Source: CAJGCS01 sp045589955
GTDB lineage: Bacteria > Bacillota_I > Bacilli_A > ML615J-28 > CAG-313
DNA length: 32,452 nucleotides
Assembly: GCA_045589955.1 (NCBI GenBank)
Contig: JAZNQD010000061.1
Span: forward strand, 1-32,452
Direction: 5' to 3'
Shown here: one piece after another, positions 23,367 to 31,600 of the stretch
Numbering within the stretch: the first letter of the stretch is position 1
How the letters are laid out: every line of letters begins with the position of its first letter
The notes under the pieces: generated by a model
The model's database searches: none
Told to the model about the DNA's origin: nothing
The model's input: the letters and a program-made list of their open reading frames with translations, nothing else
Program-made: the position numbers and the translations under genes

Positions 23367-24353
23367 ATGTCAAAAATGATTAAAAAAGTTATTAGTTTAT
23401 GTTTAGTTTTATTATGTGTTGGTTTATTATGTTCTTGTAAAAAGAACGATAAAACAAAAATTACTATTATTCAATATGTAAGTGCAAGTGCTCTTGATGA
23501 TGCTTGTGATGGTATTGTTGAAGGGTTAAAAGAAGCGGGCTTTATTGATGGTGAAAATGTTGAAATAACTATTCAAAATCCACAAGGTGATCCTAGTACT
23601 CTTTCAATAATGGCTAAAGATGCGGTTAGAAATAGTGATATGATATTTGCAATTGCAACTCCAGCTGCACTTGCGGTACAAAATGAATGCAAAAAACAAA
23701 AATCAGATGTTCCTGTCTTATTTACTGCGGTAACAGATCCTGTATCAGTTGGATTAGTTGCATCTAATGAAGCACCAGGTGCAAACATTACTGGTACAAA
23801 CGATATGAACCCTGTTAAAGAACAAGTTGCATTACTTAAAGAAATGAAAAAAGATGCAAAGAAGATTGGTGTGCTATACACTTCATCTGAACCTAACTCA
23901 ACTATCCAAGTTAATTTAGTAAAAGAAATGGCTAAAGAAGAAGGACTTGAAGTTGTTAGTCAATCTTTAACATCTATTAATGATGTGAAAGTTATGATTA
24001 ATGCTTTAATTTCTGAAGGAGTAGACGCCATCTACTTACCAACTGATAATAATATTGCATCATCTATTGAAACTGTTACTAACCTTACAAATAAAGCAGG
24101 TATTCCAACTATTTGTGGGGAAGAAGGAATGATTTTTGGTGGTGGAACTATTACTTTAGGTATCAATTATTTTAACCTTGGTAAGATGACTGGTCAAATG
24201 GCAGCTAACGTATTAAACGGAGCTGATATTAGTACATTACCTGTACAAGGATTAGTAAATTTCAATTTAGTTATCAATAAGAAAAAAGCAACTGAAAATA
24301 ATATTATCATTCCAGAAGAACTACTAGCACGTGCTGATAATATTATAGAATAG
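23367..24353 (+). CDS. trpX: ABC transporter substrate-binding lipoprotein, TrpX/COG2984 type
   Basis: 328-residue lipoprotein that binds the transported solute outside the cell. The signal ends in LLCSC with Cys24 as the lipid-attachment site. The mature part has the two-lobed periplasmic-binding fold of the COG2984 family: ITIIQYVSASALDDACDGIVEG at the start split across the first strand and helix, IFAIATPAALA, VPVLFTAVTDPVSVGLV (about 111-127), ITGTNDMNPVKEQV, IGVLYTSSEPNS, AIYLPTDNN and GITLG-like strands. Relatives in streptococci are called TrpX and import aromatic amino acids. I start at ATG 23367, 9 nt after AGGAGG; upstream in-frame codons lie inside the attenuator. The Tyr-rich leader points to tyrosine as substrate, by inference. 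Confidence 0.82.
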   Translation: MSKMIKKVISLCLVLLCVGLLCSCKKNDKTKITIIQYVSASALDDACDGIVEGLKEAGFIDGENVEITIQNPQGDPSTLSIMAKDAVRNSDMIFAIATPAALAVQNECKKQKSDVPVLFTAVTDPVSVGLVASNEAPGANITGTNDMNPVKEQVALLKEMKKDAKKIGVLYTSSEPNSTIQVNLVKEMAKEEGLEVVSQSLTSINDVKVMINALISEGVDAIYLPTDNNIASSIETVTNLTNKAGIPTICGEEGMIFGGGTITLGINYFNLGKMTGQMAANVLNGADISTLPVQGLVNFNLVINKKKATENNIIIPEELLARADNIIE

Positions 24354-24361
24354 AGGAATTT

Positions 24362-25537
24362 ATGTTTGTTTTTCAAATCTTTTCAGAAGGGACATCCTTT
24401 GGCCTAATTTGGGCTATCATGGCCATAGGTGTTTATATTACATACCGAATACTTGATATTGCGGACTTGGGTGTTGAAGGAACATTCCCTTTAGGTGCAT
24501 GTCTTGTTGCATTTTTAATCTCAATAGGTATTCCTGCCATCCTTGCAACTATCATTGCAACAATCTTTGGGGCACTATTTGGTATCTTAACAGGTGTTTT
24601 ACACACTAAATTAAAAATACCAGCTATTCTTTCTGGTATAATTACAATGACTGCGCTTTATACAATTAATATGATTATTCTTGGAAAGTTCCAAGGTACT
24701 GAAACAACACTTGCAATTGATTCAGATATGACAATCTTTAGTAGTACAAATAACTTCCTATTTAAAAACAATGATCATTTATTTTTAATTGTACTTGGAT
24801 TTGTTCTTTTAATATCAATTGCCTTTATTGGTCTAATCTTATTTGGCTTTGTAAAAACAATAATTAAAAATGGTTATAAAGCAAACTTAAAAGAAAATAT
24901 TATTAAAACAATTTTATTAAGTATCTTAGGTATTATTGTTATTACAGTAACAACAATCTTATTATTATGGATTCTTAATGTATTAGACCTAACAGAACTT
25001 AACAAATTCTTATGTAAATATATTGATATTTTAAGTATGTGTTTAGTTTCAGGTATAATTTTAGCAATTGTCTTTGCCATTTGTTACTGGTTCTTTGGAA
25101 CAGAAATTGGTATGAGTCTACGTGCAACAGGTAACAATAAACAAATGGCTAAAGCTCAAGGTATTAACACAGATATTATGATTATCCTTGGCCTTGGAAT
25201 TAGTAATGCTTTGGTTGCTTTAAGTGGAGCTGTCTATGCTCAAGATTTAGGCAATGCAAATATGGACCTTGGAACAGGTATTATTGTTATTGGCCTTGCA
25301 GCAATCGTTGTTGGAGAAAGTATCTTTGGCCGTCAAGACTTCAAAAAATCACTTATATCTGTTATTGTTGGATCAATCATTTACTTCATTTTAGACACTA
25401 CAGCTGTTAAACTTCATGTTGAAAATTACTTAAAACTTGTTCGTGCTGCTTTAATCGTCTTTGTTTTAGTAATTCCTCAAATCAAAAAACTTATTAAAAA
25501 CAAGAAAAAACATGTTGGAGGATTAAGTAATGCTTAA
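24362..25537 (+). CDS. trpY: ABC transporter permease, TrpY/COG4120 type, with extra middle region
   Basis: 391-residue polytopic membrane protein, the permease of the importer. The N-terminal third (GLIWAIMAIGVYITYRILDIADL, given here as separate helices, then GVEGTFPLGA, KIPAILSGIITMTALYTIN) and the C-terminal third (GMSLRATGNNKQMAKAQGIN, LGLGISNALVALSGAVYAQ, GTGIIVIGLAAIVVGE) match the TrpY family closely. Between them, about 112-235, lies extra sequence including two additional strongly hydrophobic segments, making it some 90-100 residues longer than the roughly 290-residue relatives I know. It begins 8 nt after the binding-protein gene and overlaps the ATPase gene by 8 nt. The extra part may alter topology or add a binding surface. 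Confidence 0.82.
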   Translation: MFVFQIFSEGTSFGLIWAIMAIGVYITYRILDIADLGVEGTFPLGACLVAFLISIGIPAILATIIATIFGALFGILTGVLHTKLKIPAILSGIITMTALYTINMIILGKFQGTETTLAIDSDMTIFSSTNNFLFKNNDHLFLIVLGFVLLISIAFIGLILFGFVKTIIKNGYKANLKENIIKTILLSILGIIVITVTTILLLWILNVLDLTELNKFLCKYIDILSMCLVSGIILAIVFAICYWFFGTEIGMSLRATGNNKQMAKAQGINTDIMIILGLGISNALVALSGAVYAQDLGNANMDLGTGIIVIGLAAIVVGESIFGRQDFKKSLISVIVGSIIYFILDTTAVKLHVENYLKLVRAALIVFVLVIPQIKKLIKNKKKHVGGLSNA

Positions 25538-26327
25538 AATAAACAATTTAACAAAAATATTTAATCTCGATCAACCAGCAGAAAACCACAAGATTGCTCT
25601 TGATAATATTTCTTTAGAAGTAGAAGAAGGAGAATTTGTAACTGTTATTGGTGGTAATGGAAGTGGGAAGTCAACATTAATGAATATGATTTGTGGAGTA
25701 TTTAAACCTGAATCAGGTGAAGTAATAATTGACGGTATTAATGTAACAAAAATGAGTGCAAATAAACGTGCCAAATTTATTGGCCGAGTTTTCCAAGACC
25801 CAAATATGGGGACTGCCGGTAATATGAGCATATTAGAAAATATGGAAATTGCAAGTAGAAGAAATAAATCAAAAAGTTTAAAATGGGGATTTACGAAGAA
25901 AAACAATATTTTCTTTAAAGAAAAACTTGCCTCACTGAACTTGGGTTTAGAAAATCGTATGGAACAAAAGATTGGACTTTTATCAGGAGGCCAACGCCAA
26001 GCAATTACCCTTTTAATGGCTTCTTTAGCAAATCCTAAACTTTTATTACTTGATGAACATACGGCAGCTTTAGATCCAAAAACTGCTCGTATTGTTTTAG
26101 ATGTGACAGAGAAAATTGTTGAAGAAAATCATATGACAACAATTATGATCACACATAATATGCGTGATGCAATTAAGTATGGAAATAGATTAATCATGCT
26201 AAGTAATGGTAAAATCATCCTAGATGTTAAAGGAGAAGAAAAACAAAACTTAACTATTGATAAACTAGTAAAAATGTTTGAAAACTCTGATGTTGAATTA
26301 ACCGATTCAATGTTACTATCTAAATAA
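25530..26327 (+). CDS. trpZ: ABC transporter ATP-binding protein, TrpZ/COG1101 type
   Basis: 265-residue ATPase energising the importer. Walker A is GGNGSGKST (about 40-48), the Q-loop is VFQDPNMGTAGNMSILENM (about 87-105), the signature is LSGGQRQAI (about 151-159), Walker B is LLLLDEHTAALDP (about 170-182) and the H-loop His is in MITHN (about 205-209). Every catalytic residue is present. The start overlaps the end of the permease gene by 8 nt, with GGAGG 8 nt upstream, so the three genes form one coupled operon that ends at the terminator at 26329. Confidence 0.9.
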   Translation: MLKINNLTKIFNLDQPAENHKIALDNISLEVEEGEFVTVIGGNGSGKSTLMNMICGVFKPESGEVIIDGINVTKMSANKRAKFIGRVFQDPNMGTAGNMSILENMEIASRRNKSKSLKWGFTKKNNIFFKEKLASLNLGLENRMEQKIGLLSGGQRQAITLLMASLANPKLLLLDEHTAALDPKTARIVLDVTEKIVEENHMTTIMITHNMRDAIKYGNRLIMLSNGKIILDVKGEEKQNLTIDKLVKMFENSDVELTDSMLLSK

Positions 26328-26328
26328 T

Positions 26329-26360
26329 AACGTCGCATTGGAATGCGACGTTTTCTTTTA
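26329..26360 (+). terminator. Intrinsic terminator of the ABC importer operon
   Basis: An 11-bp stem AACGTCGCATT/AATGCGACGTT (26329-26339/26342-26352) with a 2-nt centre is followed by TTCTTTTATTATTT. Confidence 0.88.
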
Positions 26361-26366
26361 TTATTT

Positions 26367-26498
26367 ATAATCAAACATAATTTAATATTTTACTTGCGCA
26401 TAATCAAACATAATTTAATATTTTACTTGCGCATAATCAAAAATAATGATAAAATATACTTGCGCATAATCAAAAATAATGATAAAATATAGTTGCGT
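26367..26498 (+). repeat. Four 33-bp tandem repeats with promoter motifs
   Basis: Units lie at 26367-26399, 26400-26432, 26433-26465 and 26466-26498, each beginning ATAATCAAA and ending TTGCGC (TTGCGT in the last). Units 1 and 2 are identical; 3 and 4 share a different centre (AATAATGATAAAATATA). The palindrome TGCGCA recurs exactly every 33 bp at each junction. Two complete promoters result: TTGCGC 26427-26432 with TAAAAT 26450-26455, and TTGCGC 26460-26465 with TAAAAT 26483-26488, both with 17-bp spacing. They lie directly upstream of the AAA ATPase gene. Confidence 0.85.
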
Positions 26499-26541
26499 AT
26501 AATTTGTATTAATTTTGATTATAATTAATTTGGAGGTATTT

Positions 26542-27906
26542 ATGATATTTAAAAGAAAAGTATATTCTAAATTATTAGCTTGGAAGAATGAATGTAATGG
26601 TTCAAAGGCTTTACTTGTTGAAGGTGCTAGACGTATTGGTAAATCAACTATTGTTTTGGAATTTGCAAAAAAAGAATATGAAAAATATTTATTAATAGAT
26701 TTTTCGATTGTGTCAGAAGAAATCAAAGAATATTTTATTAAATATGTTAATGATCTAGATTATTTATTTATGCTTTTATTTTCAGAATTTAAGATTAATA
26801 ATCTGCCTAAAAGAAAATCATTAATTATTTTTGATGAAGTGCAATTTTGTCCAAAAGCAAGAGAAGCAATAAAACATTTAGTAAAAGATGGTAGATATGA
26901 TTATATTGAAACAGGATCACTTATTTCTATTAAAGAAAATGTTGAAGATATTTTAATTCCATCAGAAGAAAGACAACTTAAAATGTTTCCTTTAGATTTT
27001 GAAGAATTTTTGTGGGCAATGAATGAATATGAGCTTGTGAATTTAATTAAAAAGTCATTTGTAGAGAAAAAAGAGTTACCTAGTTCTTTACATGAAAAAG
27101 CAATGCTTTTATTTAAAGAATATATACTTGTTGGAGGTATGCCACAAAGTTTAGCTGTTTTTATAGATAATAATAAAGATTTTGAGAAAGCAGATAAGGA
27201 AAAAAGAGATATATTATCATTATATAGAAATGATATAATGAAGATTAAAAGTTCTAATCGTGCTAAAGTATTAGCTATATTTGATCAAATACCAGGATTA
27301 TTATCCCAACATGAAAAAAGAGTGGTTTTTAAAAATATTGTACCAGGGTCATATGCTGATCAATATGAAGATACTTTCTTTTGGTTGGATAATTCTTTTA
27401 TTGCAAATACTTGTTTTTTATGTAATGATCCTAATGTAGGATTATCTATTAACGAAAATAGAAGTTATGTAAAATGTTATCTAGGTGATACAGGGCTTTT
27501 AACTAGCCACGCATTTGATGAAAATGAGCTTATGGAAGAAGAAATATATAGGGGAATATTAAAAGGTAATTTATCTTTAAATAATGGAATGTTATATGAG
27601 AATGCAATAGCTCAATGTTTAGTTGCTAATAATCATAGATTATTTTTCTATACTCATTATAATGAAGAAAAACATCGCAATGATATTGAAATAGATTTTT
27701 TAATTTCAAACAAAAGTAAAGTGAATTTTAAATTATATCCAATAGAAGTTAAATCAGGTAAAAATTATAGTACGGTTTCAATAGAAAGATTTGTTGAAAA
27801 ATATAAAGATAGAATAGCTGTTGCTTATATTATTCATCCTAAAAATTTAACACATTTAAATGAAAAAATTATTTGTATACCTTCATATATGACTTTTTGC
27901 TTATAA
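26542..27906 (+). CDS. AAA ATPase of the AAA_14/DUF4143 family
   Basis: 454-residue cytoplasmic protein with an N-terminal AAA ATPase domain and a C-terminal DUF4143 domain. Walker A is GARRIGKST (about 27-35) and Walker B is LIIFDEVQF (about 92-100). YIETGSLISI corresponds to sensor 1, and the PSEERQLKMFPLDFEEFLWA stretch, split over its turn, is typical of this family. The end, EIDFLIS...YPIEVKSGKN (about 390-417), has the D..ExK arrangement of restriction-nuclease-like folds. Biological roles of this widespread family are poorly known. I start at ATG 26542, five bases after TGGAGGT. It is surrounded by tandem repeats upstream and an IS remnant downstream and probably belongs to the mobile part of the genome. 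Confidence 0.85.
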   Translation: MIFKRKVYSKLLAWKNECNGSKALLVEGARRIGKSTIVLEFAKKEYEKYLLIDFSIVSEEIKEYFIKYVNDLDYLFMLLFSEFKINNLPKRKSLIIFDEVQFCPKAREAIKHLVKDGRYDYIETGSLISIKENVEDILIPSEERQLKMFPLDFEEFLWAMNEYELVNLIKKSFVEKKELPSSLHEKAMLLFKEYILVGGMPQSLAVFIDNNKDFEKADKEKRDILSLYRNDIMKIKSSNRAKVLAIFDQIPGLLSQHEKRVVFKNIVPGSYADQYEDTFFWLDNSFIANTCFLCNDPNVGLSINENRSYVKCYLGDTGLLTSHAFDENELMEEEIYRGILKGNLSLNNGMLYENAIAQCLVANNHRLFFYTHYNEEKHRNDIEIDFLISNKSKVNFKLYPIEVKSGKNYSTVSIERFVEKYKDRIAVAYIIHPKNLTHLNEKIICIPSYMTFCL

Positions 27907-28066
27907 TGTTCTATAAACTATATTATTTTAAAATGCCATTTTATCTATTAATACAAAGTTAAAATTGAAGGAATAATAATTTAAAGGAATTAACAATATC
28001 TATAGATTTAGATGTTAGATAATATTTAAGGATAATCAAGATTATGATGTCGAAACCAATCTATTT

Positions 28067-28149
28067 TGAAATAGTCAAGAAAAAGTATACACAAAATAAC
28101 ATTTATATAAATCCCTGTTCAGTCCTATACTGAACGGGGGTTTTATATT
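28067..28149 (-). mobile_element. IS3-family right-end remnant, copy 2
   Basis: Matches 21159-21242 with four or five differences including one indel. On the - strand it again encodes KTPVQYRTEQGFI plus TAA (28103-28144), the C-terminus of an IS3 OrfB transposase, followed by the element's terminal sequence. The hairpin 28113-28123/28129-28139 followed by TTTT can end transcripts coming from the AAA ATPase gene. The rest of the 27907-28234 gap is AT-rich with no gene I can support. Confidence 0.7.
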
Positions 28150-28234
28150 GTAATGAGTAAGCTAATCTTTGCGTGTTAAAATATTTAATATAGTCATTTA
28201 TGGCTATATTAATATCTTCTGCTTTTTTAATTAC

Positions 28235-28263
28235 TTGAAAATAATCAAAAAATATGGTAAAAT
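28235..28263 (+). promoter_or_regulatory. Promoter of the chromate transporter/plsX operon
   Basis: TTGAAA (28235-28240), 17 bp, TAAAAT (28258-28263), 25 bp before the start codon at 28288. Confidence 0.75.
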
Positions 28264-28287
28264 AACTAATGCAAATAGGTGATTAAT

Positions 28288-28899
28288 ATGGACAAAAAGA
28301 AAGTATCATTACTAGACTTATTCGGTATTTTCGCAAAAATCGGTGGCCTTACAATAGGTGGTGGACTTGCCATGATTGCGGTAATCGAAAGAGAAATAGT
28401 ACAAAGAAAAAAATGGATAACAGATGAAGAACTCCTTGATATGATTGCAGTTGCAGAATCAACACCAGGTGTTATTGCGGTTAACTCAGCAACCTTTGTT
28501 GGTTATAAACTTCGCGGATTCTTAGGTGCTCTTGTTGCAACAATCGGTGTTGTTCTTCCATCATTTATTGTTATATCTTTAATCGCCTTAGTATTTGAAT
28601 GGTTCTTAGGATTTGAAATTGTGCAATTTGCATTTAAAGGTGCAAATGCTGCTGTTGCAATCTTAATCCTTAATGCTGCTATTAAATTATTTAAAAAATG
28701 TGAAAAAAGAGCTTATACTTATATTTGTTTAGCATTATCAATTGCTCTTGGCTTGATCTTTATGATCTTTAATGTAAGCACAATTTTTATTATTATGATT
28801 GGACTAGTTATAGGTGTTGTATTCTATTCAATAATCGATAATAAAAATAAAAAATTAGATGAAAAGTCTAAAAAAGAGAACAAGGATGGTGATCAATAA
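28288..28899 (+). CDS. Chromate transporter family protein, first half-size subunit
   Basis: 203-residue membrane protein, one of two adjacent half-length CHR-family proteins. The family pattern is plain: FAKIGGLTIGGGLAMI near the N-terminus, then VIEREIV and WITDEELLDMIAVAESTPG (about 45-63), and GALVATIGVVLPSFI (about 80-94), with five or six hydrophobic segments and a Lys-rich tail. In Firmicutes such pairs act together as one anion transporter; chromate is the named substrate of the family but the physiological anion may differ. I start at ATG 28288; a GTG at 28279 lies within the AGGTGAT ribosome binding site. The second subunit overlaps by one base (TAATG). Confidence 0.85.
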   Translation: MDKKKVSLLDLFGIFAKIGGLTIGGGLAMIAVIEREIVQRKKWITDEELLDMIAVAESTPGVIAVNSATFVGYKLRGFLGALVATIGVVLPSFIVISLIALVFEWFLGFEIVQFAFKGANAAVAILILNAAIKLFKKCEKRAYTYICLALSIALGLIFMIFNVSTIFIIMIGLVIGVVFYSIIDNKNKKLDEKSKKENKDGDQ

Positions 28900-29597
28900 T
28901 GTCTATCTTTGATGCTCTTAAATTATTAGGTGAACTTTTCTTTACTTTCTTTACAACAGGTTTATTTACCATTGGTGGTGGACAAGCCATGATTGGCTTG
29001 TTAGAAAACTCTCTTGTTAATAACTATGGTTGGCTCGATTTTGAAACTTTCCAAAACTTTGTTACTATTTCTGAATCAACTCCAGGACCAATTGTTATTA
29101 ACATGGCAACCTTTATTGGTCAAGAACTATTTACTGGTAGTCCATTTAATATCCAAATATTAAATATTATCATGCCAGTTGTTGGTTCATTAACTGCTAC
29201 AATTGGTGTTGTTCTACCATCATTTATTATTATCCTGATTATTGCTAAAATAATGGATAAGTTTATTACAAACAAATATGTTAAATCTGGACTTAAAGGA
29301 ATAAGACCATTTATTATTGGGATTATTGTTGTAGCTGCAGGAAAGTTCTTCTATAATTCTTCCAATATTGGTGGTATTATGGAGTATTTCAGTAAAGAAC
29401 TTGCAACTGTTCCTGAGACAACACTTATATCAAAAGTTATTATTTGGGTTAATTCCTTTATTAATGTTGTTGATTTTAAAGCAATCTTTATCATGGTTGT
29501 AGCATTTATTTTATTAAGATTTAAGAAAACATCTCATCCATTAATAATAATTGGTATCTCTGCGGTACTAGGTATTGTTTTATATGGACTATTATAG
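28899..29597 (+). CDS. Chromate transporter family protein, second half-size subunit
   Basis: 232-residue partner of the preceding protein. Equivalent motifs are FFTTGLFTIGGGQAMI (about 16-31), FVTISESTPGPIVINMATFIG (about 46-66, given across the helix turn), TATIGVVLPSFI (about 98-109) and several further membrane segments. The two halves show the same internal order as the two domains of full-length ChrA, so a heterodimer is expected. Its start overlaps the stop of the first subunit by one base, and plsX follows 8 bp after its stop, so all are probably co-transcribed from 28235-28263. Confidence 0.85.
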   Translation: MSIFDALKLLGELFFTFFTTGLFTIGGGQAMIGLLENSLVNNYGWLDFETFQNFVTISESTPGPIVINMATFIGQELFTGSPFNIQILNIIMPVVGSLTATIGVVLPSFIIILIIAKIMDKFITNKYVKSGLKGIRPFIIGIIVVAAGKFFYNSSNIGGIMEYFSKELATVPETTLISKVIIWVNSFINVVDFKAIFIMVVAFILLRFKKTSHPLIIIGISAVLGIVLYGLL

Positions 29598-29605
29598 GAG
29601 GAAAT

Positions 29606-30607
29606 ATGATTAAAATTGGTATCGATGCTATGGGCGGCGATTTTGCTCCCGAAGTTCCTTGTAAAGGGGTTATTGAAGCATTAAAACTTTATAGTGATGT
29701 AGAATTTGTTTTATATGGAGATGAAAACAAAATCAAAGAACATCTTGATTTAAATACACCACGTGTTAGTGTTGTACATACAGAAAAATATCTTGATATG
29801 GGAGAACACGATCCATTTACTGTAATGCGCCATAACAAAGACTTATCAATGGCTCTTGCAATGAGCGCAGGTAAAAACAAAGAAGTAGATGGTATTGTAA
29901 CTGCCGGACCTACTCAAGCAGTTATTGTTGGTTCACACTTGTTCTTAAGAAGAATGCCAGGGGTAAAAAGAATCGCCCTTTGTCCAATTATTCCAAGTGC
30001 TAGTGGTTCTTTAAAAGTTTACCTTGATTCAGGCGCAAATGTTGAATTAAAAGCTGAACACTTACAAGACTTCGCTTTCATTGGTTCAGTTGTTGCAAAA
30101 GCATTAAAAATTTCGGATAAACCAAAAGTAGGCTATTTAAATATTGGTACTGAACCTGGTAAAGGAAGACAACTTGACCAAGAAGTTTATGATTTATTAG
30201 TTAAAGATGAAAGAATTAACTTCATTGGTTTTGTTGAAACAAAAGAAATATTAACAACTGAAGCTGATGTATTAGTTGTTGAAGGCTTTGTTGGTAATAT
30301 GGTAATGAAAACATTAGAAGGAACTGCTAAAACAACTGGTGTTATTTTAAAACAAGAAATCAAGAAGAGTTTCTGGGCTAAACTTGGTTATGTACTATTT
30401 ATGCGTAAAGCATTTAAAAACTATGCTAATCGCCTAAACCCTAACAAAGTAGGGGGAGCAATGGTTGTTGGTGTTAATTCCCCAATTGTTAAAGCTCATG
30501 GTGCAGCCGATGTTGAATCATATGTTAGTTGTATTCGCCAATGTCGTGAACTAGCAACAAATAACCTAATCGAAGAAATCGCAAAAAATATTGCTCAAGG
30601 TGAATAA
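29606..30607 (+). CDS. plsX: Phosphate acyltransferase PlsX
   Basis: 333-residue enzyme that turns acyl-ACP into acyl-phosphate, the first committed donor for phosphatidic acid synthesis with PlsY. The N-terminal IGIDAMGGDFAPE is the family hallmark; VVHTEKYLDMGEHDP (about 50-64), GIVTAGPTQAVIV (about 95-107), KVGYLNIGTEPGKG and GFVETKEILTTEADVLVVEGF-like core strands, the NKVGGAMVVGVN loop and VKAHGAADVESY near the end all fit. Length is normal. AGGAGG precedes the ATG. fabD and acpP, frequent neighbours elsewhere, are absent; here it follows the transporter pair and is followed 2 bp later by an SDR-type gene. Confidence 0.95.
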   Translation: MIKIGIDAMGGDFAPEVPCKGVIEALKLYSDVEFVLYGDENKIKEHLDLNTPRVSVVHTEKYLDMGEHDPFTVMRHNKDLSMALAMSAGKNKEVDGIVTAGPTQAVIVGSHLFLRRMPGVKRIALCPIIPSASGSLKVYLDSGANVELKAEHLQDFAFIGSVVAKALKISDKPKVGYLNIGTEPGKGRQLDQEVYDLLVKDERINFIGFVETKEILTTEADVLVVEGFVGNMVMKTLEGTAKTTGVILKQEIKKSFWAKLGYVLFMRKAFKNYANRLNPNKVGGAMVVGVNSPIVKAHGAADVESYVSCIRQCRELATNNLIEEIAKNIAQGE

Positions 30608-30609
30608 GT

Positions 30610-31557
30610 ATGGCGTATGTAGTTACCGGTGCCACGGGACATATCGGCAATACCATTGTAAAAGAATTAGTTAAAGAAAATTTTGATGTTAGGTTATTAG
30701 TAAGAAGGGTAGATGAATCAATTAAAGATTTACCAGTTGATTACCGTGTTGGTAATGTCTTTGAAGAAAAGTTTCTTGCAAGTAATATTAATAAAGGTGA
30801 TACAGTAATTCACCTTGCGGGTATCATTGATTTAAAAAACAAACTAAAAGAAGAAACGTACTTAATTAACTACTTAGGAACAAAACTAATTACTGATATT
30901 TGTTTAAATAAAGGGGTAAGTAAATTAATTTACTTTAGTTCAACTGATGTCTTAAAAAAATCAGATGTTAATGAGTTTATTAAAGAACCAACTAACATTA
31001 ATCCTGATTATTGCAAAACAAATTATAGTAACACCAAAGCTATGGCTACTAAGTACTTACTTGAACTTCAAAAAAAACAAGATAAAATGAATATTATTAT
31101 TCTTTATCCATCAGCTGTTATTGGTATTAATGATTTTAAACCATCATATATTGGTAAAGTTGTACGTGATGTTATTAAAAATAAACCTCAATTTGCGATT
31201 GAAGGTGGTTACAATTTTGTTGATGTTGAAGATGTTGCAAGATTTACTGTTACGATGTGCAGAACAAACATCACGGATTCGTTTATCTTATCAGGAACAC
31301 AAGTATCTGTTGCTCAACTTTACAAAGCTTTAAATAAAGTTTTAAACAAACAAAAGAAAATAAGAAACTTACCAATGTGGGTAGTAAAACTAGCAATACC
31401 ATTTGTTCCTTATTTATCTAATTATACAATTGAAACATTACAAGATAAATCAAAATATGATTGTTCTAAAGCAATGAAGTATGGTTATTCAATTACACCA
31501 TTTATTAAGACAATTGAAAAGACAATCGAGTTTCATAAAAAATATGTAAAAAAATAG
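30610..31557 (+). CDS. NAD-dependent epimerase/dehydratase (extended SDR)
   Basis: 315-residue Rossmann-fold oxidoreductase. The nucleotide-binding loop VTGATGHIG (about 5-13) is followed by the acidic/basic cofactor region VRLLVRR, VIHLAGIID (about 67-75), LIYFSSTDV (about 107-115) and the catalytic pair in NYSNTKAMATKYL (YxxxK, about 138-142), then IIILYPSAVIG and a variable C-terminal substrate domain. The closest general group is dihydroflavonol-4-reductase-like or UDP-sugar epimerase-like proteins; the substrate cannot be read from sequence. It starts 2 bp after plsX, with AAGGTGA inside the end of plsX as ribosome binding site, so it is the last gene of that operon. Confidence 0.82.
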   Translation: MAYVVTGATGHIGNTIVKELVKENFDVRLLVRRVDESIKDLPVDYRVGNVFEEKFLASNINKGDTVIHLAGIIDLKNKLKEETYLINYLGTKLITDICLNKGVSKLIYFSSTDVLKKSDVNEFIKEPTNINPDYCKTNYSNTKAMATKYLLELQKKQDKMNIIILYPSAVIGINDFKPSYIGKVVRDVIKNKPQFAIEGGYNFVDVEDVARFTVTMCRTNITDSFILSGTQVSVAQLYKALNKVLNKQKKIRNLPMWVVKLAIPFVPYLSNYTIETLQDKSKYDCSKAMKYGYSITPFIKTIEKTIEFHKKYVKK

Positions 31558-31600
31558 CAGAAACTTAAATTTATTAAGTTTCTGCTTTCTTTTATTTTAA
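31557..31600. terminator. Bidirectional terminator between convergent genes
   Basis: A 12-bp stem GCAGAAACTTAA/TTAAGTTTCTGC (31557-31568/31574-31585) is followed on the + strand by TTTCTTTTATTTT. On the - strand the A-run ending the epimerase gene supplies seven T. It serves the epimerase operon and udk. Confidence 0.88.

Noticed and set aside
26367..26498. CRISPR array
   Set aside because: Repeats are directly adjacent with no spacers, and no cas genes are nearby.
27907..28066. Decayed gene between the AAA ATPase and the IS3 remnant
   Set aside because: Short AT-rich frames only, no recognisable motif.
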